64,000 nt of DNA, from positions 37,575 to 101,574 of the forward strand of contig JAQFWX010000124.1 of assembly GCA_027605045.1 (NCBI GenBank), read 5' to 3'. Below are positions 11,501-22,259 of this stretch, one piece after another. The translations under genes and the position numbers were made by a program. This DNA is from Phallus indusiatus (taxonomy: Eukaryota > Basidiomycota > Agaricomycetes > Phallales > Phallaceae). The first letter of the stretch is position 1. Every line of letters starts with the position of its first letter. Below the pieces are notes generated by a model. It had not been told where the DNA came from. It ran no database searches and saw nothing but the letters and a program-made list of their open reading frames with translations.

Positions 11501-14427
11501 AGATATTTGTCTGGATCCTCGCAAGACTGTCGCCGAAATGTCAACCGATATAACTTCAATCTTTGACAAGCTGTATGACGCAAGCACTACACACTTGGGA
11601 GCCGAGGACATCATCAATAACATTGCTGATATGCAACGTTTGTCGTATGCTTTGCGTCAGTTGGTCACACACAAAGTGCTTCACGCAGATATCGATGAGG
11701 CCAATCATACCGCGGCTTTCGTATCAGAGCAAGTTCAACATCTTCTGGCCCGCATTGATGAAAAGCTCGAACTTGTCTCGGCAGATGGTCATAGCCTCGA
11801 TTATCGCTCGTTCAGTTTGTACTGGTTGGCCGTTGAGCTTCACTTGCGCATAGCCTATGCTCGACAACGCCGATCACACGCTGATGAACCTTCTCACATA
11901 TTGGAAACTCGTGCCGCTGATCAATATGTCATACAGCTGGTGCGACGTCTCCTGGAATACGGTTTGGATCGTGTCGCGGATCCTCTTCAGAGAGATGGTC
12001 TCATGGTGGATAAAAATACCTCTGACATGTTTGTCCTTGAATGTTGGGTTTGTATAATCCACATATCCCCATTCCTATCCCATCCGACGTCCTCATCTGG
12101 ACCTTCATTCTGGCGATTGATTGAATCGGGTTCAGAACTGCAGTCAAACAAACCCGACTCTCCTGTGGCCCAAAGTGAACGCATTTGGAAGACAGTCTTG
12201 ACGATGAGCGCGTTTTCCCAATTCTCGATGGAAGGGATTGCGAGAGCTCTCGTAAAGACCGACTCACATTGGCCAATCATAAGCAAAGTACTTCAATCCA
12301 TTCGTCTGAACGCAGATCCCCAGAGGGACAACGCTAAACCAGCCGCGGTTCTACAAAAGCGCGACGCGTATCTGCGACTTGTTACAGCTAGATGTTATCT
12401 CCTTTCGTCTAGATGGCAATGGGACACAAACGATGCTGAGGAGGTGTTCCGTGAGCTATACTCCATCTTTCGGAGTCGTGAATTTGGCAATCTTCTTGGG
12501 GAGCCAGATGACTTCCCCTCTTTCATTCGGGACCGCGACGAGGCACTCTGTCATGCTTATTCGACTACCGATACTGCCTATAGCGTTTTTATGAAGTTGG
12601 TCATTCGTGCTGTGAGGAATTTTAATGGAGACGAACGCTTGCGCGCTACAAAGATCACGAGGCTTCTCAGCCTTATCGTTCCAGTCGGTGCAACGTCTTT
12701 CTCGAAGACATCTCCACCGCTACACAATGATCTTTCGAAGCTTTATAATCGTTACACGGCCATATATGTGGCCATCTACGTCGATCCCTCTGAGAAGCAG
12801 ATTCGTTCACGTCTTCAACAAGTCCGTCGGTATGTGAACTTCAAAGTTGCGGATTCGGATTCTCGAATGGCGGCTATTCGTGCAATGATGAACATCTCAA
12901 TTCTCCTGCGACATCTTAAGAAATCTTTGGGCGACATTCTTCAGTGGGCATCGGAAATGATAGGCGACTTGCTAACGGAGTACGGAGAATTACAAGCTAA
13001 TGCTTTGATGGAAAGCGATGCTAGTCGTGCAATCCTTCTTGTTCAGACAGTTGTTGGTACTATCCGCTTTATCATGACGACTCCTACTTTGGATCGCACA
13101 GCATTAATTCAGGATGAGTATCCTGATATTGCGTATTTGCAAGGTAACCTGATTCATATTCATCTTTTCCTGTATTAACAACATTGCAGTCTGGATGCCG
13201 CAGGCCTTATCCTCGCCTCTCGTCAAAGATCATCGTACTGGATTAGAAATTTGCTCATGCATACAGGAGTTTTTGAAAGTGCGGGAGAAGGTCATGCCAT
13301 TGCCCGCCATGCCAAAACCTCGATTAGAAGAGAGTCAGGAAAGTCAAGAGGACTACGGAGACTACGATTTGGACATGAACGATCCTACTTTGTTGGCGTT
13401 GTTTGATCAATCTGAGCCCGTGAATGAGAACCATGCCGCCGACCTTCAAGCTAGCGAGGTGAATAGAGCAAATTCTAATGGATTTACATAATTCTGACAC
13501 GATTTTGAAGGTGCTTAATTCCTTCTCCTCGCAATTGTACTCATGTGTATGCATGCATTTGGGATGCCCGTATAGAGAGATCGATGCGTGGTTGGAGTCT
13601 TGGCTGGGTTTTGGAAAGATCCTGGTTCAAAATCGAAAAAAGGTATTTTAACATTTTGAACAGTTGCTTGTATTGTTTCTTATAACCCTGTAGGAATGGG
13701 AGTATTATCTCAAACTTGGACAATCTGCTTGGCAAGACATTCGAGATCCATTCCGACAAATATACACTCGGTTGCGCTTTATGATGACCATTCTAAAGCT
13801 GGATCCCAGTTCCTACAAGGTATGTAGCTTTTCTTCGGAATGTATACATGACATCTAATATAACATATACACACCAGACACACGCCATTGAATTCCTCAA
13901 AGTCGGACTTGAAGCTTTGGTATCCCCGAAGCTAACTCTCGAACACGAATATTACAGTCTTCTGCTTTGCGTAGACAGCCTCTTCCATCCGCTTCTTCGT
14001 CAGATGCCATGCTCAATCGACCCCATTTCTGGCTTATTCAATCTGGATAAATCATCTTTTCTGGACAAACGACTCGAATTCACTGCTAGTATGTTTCGGA
14101 AGTAACGAGACAACGCGTATTTCTCATCGACGTTTTTTTGCACAGAGATCTTCCACAATGCATCAATGCAGCTGTCTGTTTCCCCCGCTGTGGTGATCCT
14201 GGATTTGGTAGAAGTGCTGCTGACAGCATTAAGCCAGTGGAAGGAACGAGTAAGTCTGACACGCTTCATTCGTGTACCTTTTGAAAACAAATGTTTGGAT
14301 TTTGCAGGAAAGCCAGAATTTGACCAGTGAATACGAAAAATTCGTACAAGATACGCTTGCATTAGCGCGCTCTCACGATATCCTTTATGACCAACTAAGA
14401 CTCCGTCTACCCAACCTCTTTCCATGA
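8515..14427 (+). CDS. MMS22: Mms22/Mus7-like replication-repair protein
   Basis: Ten exons (8515-8604, 8678-9227, 9278-9861, 9906-13143, 13190-13458, 13511-13642, 13694-13819, 13878-14088, 14146-14249, 14308-14427) join without a frame break into 1807 residues, within the size of fission-yeast Mus7 and above budding-yeast Mms22. The N-terminal third is Ser/Pro-rich and acidic. It carries YSLRNRSAKQLNPFEYD, a motif typical of this family, followed by RQYKRLLRHMP. A nuclear-type GKKRKRAVRP follows. The C-terminal 1000 residues are helical and repeat-like, and the last exons include WLESWLGFGKILVQN and EWEYYLKLGQSAWQ. Known members act with Rtt101-type cullin ligases and rescue stalled replication forks. 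The assignment comes from architecture and remembered motifs, not a search. A profile match to the Mus7/MMS22 family would settle it. One intron (9862-9905) is only 44 bp. Confidence 0.7.
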
Positions 14428-14618
14428 TCAAAGGCTTCCAATTTTTTTGTACTAAAGTATTGTATTTTTGTTAGGAAGGCCATACTGTATCTACACATAC
14501 CATCATCTCATTTTACCAGTGATCTACACACTCATAGTAAATACTTCGGCATGGCATTATATTACGTACTGCGTTCAACAATTTGACTGTCGCCCACTAA
14601 CATTTACCAACGACGGTT

Positions 14619-15745
14619 ATGTCTGATCTTCAGGAAGAGCCGATCATACGTGTATTTCCACCGCTATATAAAAGCACCAAGAGTAAGATGTTAGTTTTAT
14701 CGACTTATCAACGTGATAAAACCTATATCTGTCAGATCCCAACGTCGATAGACTGGCTTTCTTTCACATCATAGAGCGGCTCAAGGTGATGGTTTTCAGG
14801 CCATTAACACTCGTTACACTATAACCTATTGGTACTTCAGACACAAAAACGAACTGGTTGGACTTATCATAAGGTTTGCTACACTACAGATACAGTATAT
14901 CTTCTATCTTGTGTCTGAGCTTTCCGCGTAATAGATTTCCAATCCAGAAAGGTATTCCACATTAACATTCATAATGTCGTGCCAGTCGCCAGATAACAGC
15001 AGTATATCAGATCATATGTATAGAATGGCCGTTTTAGCACTTTGCTGTTCGGACGTGAAGCTGGATATCGCAAAATGTGTCATGCTATGCGTCGTGCATG
15101 ACCTTGCTGAAGCCCAAGGCGAGTTCGAAACGCGATATCCATAGCTGTCAAGGGATTGACTGACATGCTTGTCATTAGTTGGTGATATAGCCCCTCGTGA
15201 AGGCATCCCTAAAGCCGAAAAACAACGCCTCGAAGCGGTTTGTATTTATTGCTCAAAACTGTCACCCAGGAAAGCTCATTCCTTTTCCGTAATTAGGAAG
15301 CCATGCATAATTTTTTGCACGATATGTTACATTATTCGCCAGCTGCACAAAGGATAGAAGCGCTCTGGAATGTTAGTTACAACCATTGCTTGTGATTTGC
15401 CTTATAGGTGTCTGATCCTGATCAGGAGTACGAAGGTCAGCAAACGGACGAAGCTCGGTTTGTGAAAGGTGAGTATGGTGCCATAGCTCCCTGAGAGCAG
15501 TGTTGACTCTCATGATTAGACCTGGACAGGTTTGAAATGGCATTGCAAGGTACGAAATCCATTGGGCCCACGCTTGAAATCGTATTCAGTCGATAACTTT
15601 CTTAGCCTCAGATTATGAGACTCGAGACAGGACAGAGACACTGCAACCCTTTTTTGACAGTAGCTTGCCACACATCCGGCATCCGGAGGTTAAATCATGG
15701 GCAAACGATTTAGAAATTGAGCGACAACAGCGGCTACAAAATTGA
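14619..15745 (+). CDS. HD-domain 5'-deoxynucleotidase (HDDC2/Ygk1 type)
   Basis: Ten small exons (14619-14682, 14736-14785, 14841-14873, 14935-14951, 15000-15118, 15179-15237, 15297-15371, 15408-15468, 15520-15549, 15606-15745) give 215 residues, the normal size of this family. Members dephosphorylate deoxyribonucleoside 5'-monophosphates using a divalent metal. Metal-binding HD motifs are visible: the His of SISDHMYRMAVLAL, the HD pair of VHDLAEA and the following VGDIAPREG. The C-terminal LDRFEMALQA and the YE segment also fit. One exon is only 17 nt. The intron 15119-15178 starts with GC, not GT (AAG then GCGAGT); no other junction links VHDLAEAQ to VGDIAPRE in frame. The stop lies 33 bp from the stop of the converging Ade16/17 gene, so the 3' UTRs almost certainly overlap. 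Confidence 0.85.
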
Positions 15746-15778
15746 AACACTTCTTTTCTCTTAAAATTTACGATATCT

Positions 15779-17984
15779 CTAATGATGGAACAAACGAAGG
15801 CTGGTGTGCGCGAAGACTATTTCATGTTCATCCGCTGCTTTGATGCATTCTTCATCCATGATACTGCCTGATGGAGCTGCAAGGTATCGAACGCCACTCT
15901 TCTTCGCTCTGTGGACATTGTCCGGGAATGGGAAGAACGCGTCGCTAGAGCACGCCACACCATCCAACTTAGCCGCATGTTCACGCCTTTCCTGAATCGA
16001 TAATGGCTCTGGAATAGTATCAAAAAGGCTTTCCCATTGAGTCTTTTCACCCCCTTCGAGTTCTTCCCCTCCTACGAAAAGATCAATAGCGTTAGCTTTG
16101 TCCGGACGCTTGGTCCCTTTTCTGAATGGCAAGGACAAGACGCGCGGGTGATGCCTTAACCACCAGTAATCGGCTTTAGAGCCCGCTAATCGTGTGCAGT
16201 GAATACGCGACTGTTGACCAGCACCAAGACCTATAATGGCGCCGCGATAGGCATACGCCACACTATTGGATTGTGTGTATTTCAAGGCAAGGGTAGCCAC
16301 TATGAGATCAACCAAAGCTTGTTCAGGCATCTGAATAGTATGAATTCAATGATACGCTAAGAAGGTATCACAAAGAATAAAACATACGGTTTTGTTTTTG
16401 GAGACTATATTTGTGAATAGCGAGGCATCGATCTTTGCGTCGTTTCGGTTTTGCTCCAAGTAAATACCATAAACTTGGCGTTTCTCTTTGGAAGGGGGTT
16501 TATAACCCGCATCCATCTAGAGATCGCCGCTATCAGGTTCATTTTACGTAGACGAAATCCCTTGTTACGTACTTGCAAGACGGTATATTTCCCCGATTTT
16601 TTCTTCTTCAAGAGGTCTAATGCCTGGTCCGAATATCCAGGGGCAATAATACCGTCAGATACCTCTCTCGAGATGATCCGTGCGGTTGCAACATCGCAAG
16701 GATCGGATAAGGCGATGAAGTCCCCAAAAGACGACATTCTGTCAGCTCCTGAAAAAAAAAAGAGAAATTTTATAAACGAACGTGACATTGCACAAAGCAT
16801 TTTGAATGAACTGACCTCGAGCACGAGCATATGCAGCTGCTAGAGGAGTTAAAGGCTCTTTCAAGTCCTCAACACCATATACAATTTTTTCAATGTCGCT
16901 GAGCGCGACTCCCACAGCAGCTCCCGCTGGAGAGACATGCTTGAATGATGCCGCTGCAGGTAAACTCAAGCTCTCCCGTAACTCGGATACCAACGCATAA
17001 GAATTCAGTGCATCCAACAGGTTGATATATCCAGGGGAACCAGCCAATACTGAATATTAACATGAAATTCGTTTTTGTAAACACCAAGGCAAAATCAAAA
17101 AAAAATACCGACCTTTGAATGGTAGTTCGCCGCTAGTTACGTAGGCCTGAGCCGGTTTTTGATGGGGGTTAGCTCCATAGCGGAGAGAAAGAGATTGCAC
17201 AAGTCCGGTAGAATTACTTGAGGATGCATATTGCTGTCTGAAGTAATTACTTATAGCTTCGTCATACGTTGCAGTTGCCTCAAATGCCTTCAAAGCAAGC
17301 AGTTTCCGCATATCCGCCCCAACGTCGCCGTTTCCTTTCTTGAAGGCTTGAAGAAAGGCTGTATAATCAGCAGGAGCTGAAAGCACTGAGACGCGTTCGT
17401 GATTTTTGGCGGCGGCACGTAATAAAGTTACGCCCCCGATGTCAATCTCTTCGATTGCATCTGGTAATGTGCTGTTGGGTTTTGCAATCGTTTCTTCGAA
17501 TGGATATAAGTTGCAAACTACGATAGAGATGGGTGAGATATTTTGATTTTTAAGGTCTTCTTGATCAGAGGCAATGTTCCGAGCGAGAATTCCTTTCAAT
17601 CAATCAACGAATCAGCTAATTTATTTTCTTGTTTTTTCAAAAACATCACCTACCACCGTGAACAGCTGGATGTAGGGTTTTGACACGACCTCCTAGCATT
17701 TCTGGCGCATTGGTGATGTCTGAGACGTCCCTGCATGTATATTGAATAGATCATCTTTTGAGTCTCAACAGTGTAATTTCTGACTGAATAGGGATTCCAG
17801 CATCTCTGATCTTTTTCGCAGTTCCTCCCGATCCTAACAAACGTACACCAGCTTCGTGCAATCCCGTAGCTAACTCCAAAAGGTTTGTCTTGTCGTACAC
17901 GGAGAGAATCGCTAAGAAAAAGTTATAATGATCTTGATATTTATAAAATAGCGTTTCAACAGCAAATGCACCTGTTTCAGTCAT
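15779..17984 (-). CDS. ADE17: Bifunctional AICAR transformylase / IMP cyclohydrolase (PurH)
   Basis: This enzyme catalyses the last two steps of de novo IMP synthesis: formylation of AICAR with 10-formyl-tetrahydrofolate, then ring closure. The first exon is 13 nt (17984-17972) and encodes MTET; a 60-bp intron follows and exon 2 begins [15 protein letters not shown]. The N-terminal MGS-type cyclohydrolase domain shows [24 protein letters not shown] (spanning a junction), ILARN and the [10 protein letters not shown] block. The transformylase domain shows [15 protein letters not shown], the Lys-His pair of [21 protein letters not shown] and the C-terminal [11 protein letters not shown] and SGSIMDEE motifs. 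All expected catalytic segments are present. Budding yeast has two copies (ADE16, ADE17); only one is seen here, so the symbol stands for either. Confidence 0.93.
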
Positions 17985-18174
17985 TTTCCCGTCCGAAATT
18001 CAGCCAGAAAATACAAAGACGAAGGTCAAAATTCAAAATTCCAGGCTGCCTTCGCTTGCTGATTATCTTTGCTTAGATAAGCGCATGTGACTTAGCCTCC
18101 GACAGCGAAATTTCAAATCAGTTCCGCGACATGCAGCAGCATGCTTGGTTGTTACGGTAAAGTCAACAAATAAC

Positions 18175-18291
18175 ATGTTTCTTTTAACAACAACGCCGTC
18201 GATGAAAATACACTCTGCAATTCAGATCCTTCCTATCGAAGACCTCGTTCATGAAATTCTTACAGTTACGGCTGGTCCCAATTTTACATAA
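18175..18291 (+). pseudogene. Possible F-box gene fragment
   Basis: A 38-codon frame reads MFLLTTTPSMKIHSA and then ILPIEDLVHEILTV, which resembles the start of an F-box (L-P-x-E-hydrophobic-x2-E-I-hydrophobic). It stops after VTAGPNFT. A splice continuation is not obvious. The rest of the interval to 18664 has a minus-strand open frame at 18371-18658 (95 residues, no recognised motif). Nothing else is convincing. Confidence 0.25.
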
Positions 18292-18664
18292 GTAGGTGAA
18301 GCTCAGTGCACTCCTTAATGAACCAGAAGTAAAACAAGCTAGCGAGTTCTTGTGACTCTTTACTTTCTCCTCATGAATTTAAGCATTGCTTTAGTGAGAA
18401 AATTAGTTGGACGCACAGCCTGGCACGTTGTCGGACTTCTGCTGCAGTGCTAAATATCTTTACTGCCTTGTCTCCAGAAACGAACCATCGGCGTTCATCG
18501 GTGTCAGAATTGAATTTGACATGTTGGAACTTCTTTGATTTCTCACTCTCAACCCAAAAATGTGTATCAAGCGAGCCACAGTATCCAGTCCACTGCCACG
18601 AGGCTTCATTCCAAATCCACTTGCTTAACGCCACTCGACCAAGTCGTATTTTATCCAAGTCCCA

Positions 18665-21008
18665 ATGTCGTTAACGTTGTAAGTTTATTGATATTAGCGT
18701 TAGCGAGATTAATAATATTTTCCTCGCAGACTTGAGCAGTATCGATACACGATCTCCGGTATGACCTCATTTATTAACGCAACCTGTATTGCAGCTCAAT
18801 GTAGTTTGTAGATCTCAAACTGAAGAATCCTTCAATTCCTCGCCTGAAGATCCACAAACCAGTCTTTTTAATTGAAATCACCAAAGTCGTCGATAGCGAT
18901 AACGAACGATTGAAGCCAGCCGAAGGAAAAGTTGATAGAAATCAAGTTGTTTGGAACGAACAGATTCTGTAAAGTTATCGAGATTTTGGAAGATTTGACT
19001 AACATTTTGACGAACTTTTCGATTCAAATTCAAATAGCTATAATGTCAGCTCGGAGTTCACTGTCAACTTTAAAGTCCTTATGAAGAAGAGGAGAAGGGG
19101 AAGAAATGACGAGTCGGAGACTATTGGAGAGTGTACAACTAGCATGTCCAGCCTTCTTGACATATCATCCGGTACATTCACAATCCCTTGTAATCTCACT
19201 CTCGTGCTCATGACACAAACCATTGTAGAGTGTACCTTTCAACTGCGTGAGAACTATCAGCTAGGTTTCAAAGTCAAAGAAGACCGCTTTAAGGATATTC
19301 TTGACAAAGCGAAACAGCAGAGTGAGAATGTCTATTTTGCGGATGGGAAATCCTGGTCCACGTTTCTCACTTATCTCGGGATTGTGAAGGCGACAATAGA
19401 TCCCGTTGTCTCGGTTTGCATTTTGTTATTCCTAGCTTGTAAATTGACCCTAATCAATCACGTAGTTAAATCCATACGCTCACAAAATTTGGAGCGTCGT
19501 GTCCATGGTTCCAGATGTGAGAGCGTTTTGTTTTCGTCACTTTACAGACAGTAATTTAACAGCCTGTTAGGCACTTCAAGTGAATGACGCTCGGACCAAG
19601 AACATCAAGGAATTACTTCAAAAATTGTTGTTCGTCTACGAGTACATAGATGAGGCGGACCGGCTGTCTGTATTGAGAGATACTAGAACCAACCAGTTGA
19701 AACTTCTTATCGATAAAACTTGCGAATGCGCCGAATTTATTAATAGTTACGTGGTGAATAATCCAGGTAAATACTCTTTTCTTTCATGTTCCCAATCTGA
19801 GGCAAACCGTCTGACTTTTATTAGTCACAAATTTCATAAAAGGGCCGATTTTTGATGACAAGATTTCGGGGTTCCAGAAATCATTTGATCAAATTATGGA
19901 ACATAATCGGGAGTTTTTGTTGCTCGATATAGCGTCAGATATTGGTAAATCATTTTCTTTATGCATGTATGTGCTTGATTCTCAAGATCTGTTGCCAGTG
20001 GTTTCCAACCTTCTTCGCGATATACATTATGCCAATGATGCTGGGTTTGTCGAGGGAAAGAAATGCCTACCAGGAACTAGCGAAATTCTCGTCAAAGAGA
20101 TAGAGGAGTGGGTTAAGAAGGATACAACAGAGCGTGTTCTCATGGTCAGCGGACAGGCAGGAACCGGGAAATCGGCAGTCGCTCACACAATAGCCAAGAA
20201 TCTACATGATCAACTTGGGTCATTCTTCTGCTTTAGCCAGAGCAACAAAGGAATGGTCAAATTCTTATTTAGCACCATTTCTCGCAACTTGGCTGATCGC
20301 AATGTGTTGTGGAGACGAAATCTCGTACAGGTTGTCAAAGACATTGCGATTAGAAAGTCCTCAGATCCCGAAACGCAATTCAACGAAATGATCATCAAGC
20401 CGTCTAGAGGAACGACAAAGCGGATGACTATCATCATAGATGGCTTGGACGAAAGCGGTGACCAAACGGATCGCAAGGTCCTTTTGAACTTGCTTTTTGA
20501 AAGAAGTTCAGAGCTTCCGAGCAATTATCGTATCATAATAACATCCCGTCCTGAAAATGACATCGCACGGTTCCATCAACACCCAAATGTTCATTGCATA
20601 TGTATGGCAGACGGTAACCCCACTGATACGCTTAACGATATCCAGCGAACTATCCCCCATGATCTATCTGACGTAACGGAGACTTTGAGTGCAATTGACA
20701 GGGACTGGAGTTTGTTACTAGCCCAGAGCGCACAAAACCTTTTTATATGGGCTAAACTTGCATGTGTTCACATCCTGGAACTGGACTCGTTTGAAGCAGC
20801 GGACCGACTAAAAGCTGTCCTTTCTGACCAAATTCTTGATGCCCAGTCGGGCTGCAAGACTGACAGTTATCTCACTCTGTTGAAAACATTTGTCAAGGCG
20901 CTTATGGTTTCGCGGAAGCCGCACTCAGTCTCTGATCTGCAGGCGTTTTTCGGGCCTAGTTGCCGGGACAGCAAAGTTATATTACGTACAGGGCTTCTTA
21001 GAAACTTA
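18665..21008 (+). pseudogene. 5' half of a C2-NACHT STAND NTPase (NLR-type), broken by insertion
   Basis: Nine exons chain without a stop (18665-18678, 18730-18758, 18812-18968, 19038-19171, 19229-19413, 19466-19516, 19571-19766, 19843-19944, 19987 onward), encoding about 630 residues before the insertion. The first exon is 14 nt. Residues 10-110 look like a C2 domain (LKNPSIPRLKIHKPVFLIEI, then RNQVVWNEQIL). A helical linker follows. The NACHT-type NTPase has a Walker A in VSGQAGTGKSAVAHTIA (around residue 345), a Walker B in MTIIIDGLDES and a sensor in YRIIITSRPEND. All catalytic motifs are intact. Such STAND proteins are candidate intracellular sensors controlling heterokaryon or non-self responses in fungi. 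The frame runs into a T13 tract at 21009-21021 and stops at once. The matching propeller-like remains lie 1.4 kb downstream. Confidence 0.75.
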
Positions 21009-21487
21009 TTTTTTTTTTTTTGATAACCGATGAAAGCCAGGTACACTCTACCGCAGTGTTCAGTCGATTGGTCCGATCCCGCTTAGTAAAATGAAGTTGA
21101 TCGGATAGGACCCCGATAACTGCTCTTAAAAAGTGTCGTAAATAGCCGATGTTATATATAATATAAGAACTTTACCAAAAAAAAATTTAGTTGACAGTAG
21201 TGCTTTGGAACCAATAGGATTCTCACCGACGGGCCCCTGTCAGGTGGAGAGAAATAGAGCGGTGAATGTGACTGAAGGAGAAATAGAGCGTTGAATACGA
21301 CTGAAGGAAAAATCGAGCGCTGAATTCCACTGAAGAAGAAATAGAGTGGTGAATGCGACTGAGGGGTGCAACCGAGTTTGATGGCGAAACGAGGAACGCG
21401 ATTGGGTAAAAAATCTAGCAGCTACAAGATTCGAACACAGACAGCAATCAGCCCGATGCGGGTGTATGACCACTGAGCTACAGGACC
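21009..21487 (-). mobile_element. tRNA-headed SINE-like retroelement with poly(A) tail
   Basis: On the minus strand the element begins at about 21487 with a tRNA-like head. Its A box is TAGCTCAGTGG (plus 21470-21480) and its B box GTTCGAATC (plus 21428-21436), about 33 bp apart, as RNA polymerase III promoters require. The body includes a 29-bp tandem repeat, then the motif ATCGGACCAATCGACT (plus 21062-21077), and ends in A13 (plus 21009-21021). A tRNA-like head, a body and an A tail are hallmarks of a SINE. I see no clear target-site duplication. The element lies within NLR coding sequence. Confidence 0.6.
21245..21363. repeat. 29-bp tandem repeat inside the SINE-like element
   Basis: Three full 29-bp units (21261-21289, 21290-21318, 21319-21347) with partial units on both sides. 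The core reads tgaat..gactgaag..gaaatagag with about 3-6 differences between copies. It lies in the body of the minus-strand element and has no coding role. Confidence 0.8.
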
Positions 21488-21660
21488 AGACAATTTCAAT
21501 CCAAAGCAGAAAATCTTTGACGACATGAAAGAAAATACCTTGTCCAATGAATGTCGACCTAATTCGACCCGTACTGTGAATGAAAGTACAAATAACAGCA
21601 CGTGATCATGACTCACGGTGCACGATAAACACTGATACGTTGAAATTGTGAATTGAACTG

Positions 21661-22014
21661 TAGCCCGGCTAGCCCAGTGGTAAGCGCGGCGGGGGTTCTC
21701 TTCTAGGACGTCGGTTTGAAACTTGCTTCTGCTGCGTGCTCAGCTCTTTTACTTTTCTTTCCGTCTTCTGTTTTTCACTTTTTTTTTATTTTGTAACCTC
21801 AGATATAACTGAGATAGATTTATGTACGAAGAGTACTCTCACCGACACAGACCACATCAGTCAATGTATCACGTTTCATGATTGGACAATTTAGACGGAA
21901 GGCCCCGAGCGCTTTCAATCTTAATTTTCTATTTTTTACGCGGCGGTGACAGTTGTCCTTTCCGATTGCCGAGATCAAATTTGAAATCTTGGTGTGGCAT
22001 CGGACCAATCGACT
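21661..22014 (+). mobile_element. Second SINE-like element, head-to-head with the first
   Basis: A plus-strand tRNA-like head (21661-21727) carries the A box TAGCCCAGTGG (21670-21680) and the B box GGTTTGAAACT (21713-21723). The body, which includes a T-rich tract, runs to the motif ATCGGACCAATCGACT at 21999-22014. This is the same 16-bp sequence, in the same relation to the head, as in the minus-strand element. The two therefore face away from each other from a 173-bp spacer. No long A tail follows directly; the 3' limit is uncertain and may extend toward 22250. Confidence 0.5.
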
Positions 22015-22259
22015 AGGAACTCGGTTTATGATGGTCTGATTCCCCCCTGACTGTCAAAAGGCTATGCAGGGCTATGCCTGTCTATGCGGGGGACTCAATA
22101 GTCGATTGACATCACCAGCGCGTAAAAATAGTAAAATAGTATTTTAAATTAGTACTAAAATAGTACCGAAGGCGCTCATTCAAGCTAAGTTTTGACGAAG
22201 ACCTTCTGGGCAAAATTAACGGTTTGATTTGTACCAAGTTGTGACTACTGTACTTGTTT

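Noticed and set aside
21245..21363. CRISPR-like array
   Set aside because: Units are directly adjacent without spacers, diverged, and in a fungal nuclear setting; this is a minisatellite.
21421..21487. Functional tRNA gene on the minus strand
   Set aside because: A and B boxes are present, but I could not form a matched acceptor stem and a normal anticodon arm; the sequence continues into a repeat body and an A tail.
21062..22014. DNA transposon with 16-bp terminal inverted repeats
   Set aside because: The 16-mer pair could be read that way, but each copy sits downstream of its own tRNA-like head and one is followed by A13, which fits retroposed elements better; no transposase frame lies between.
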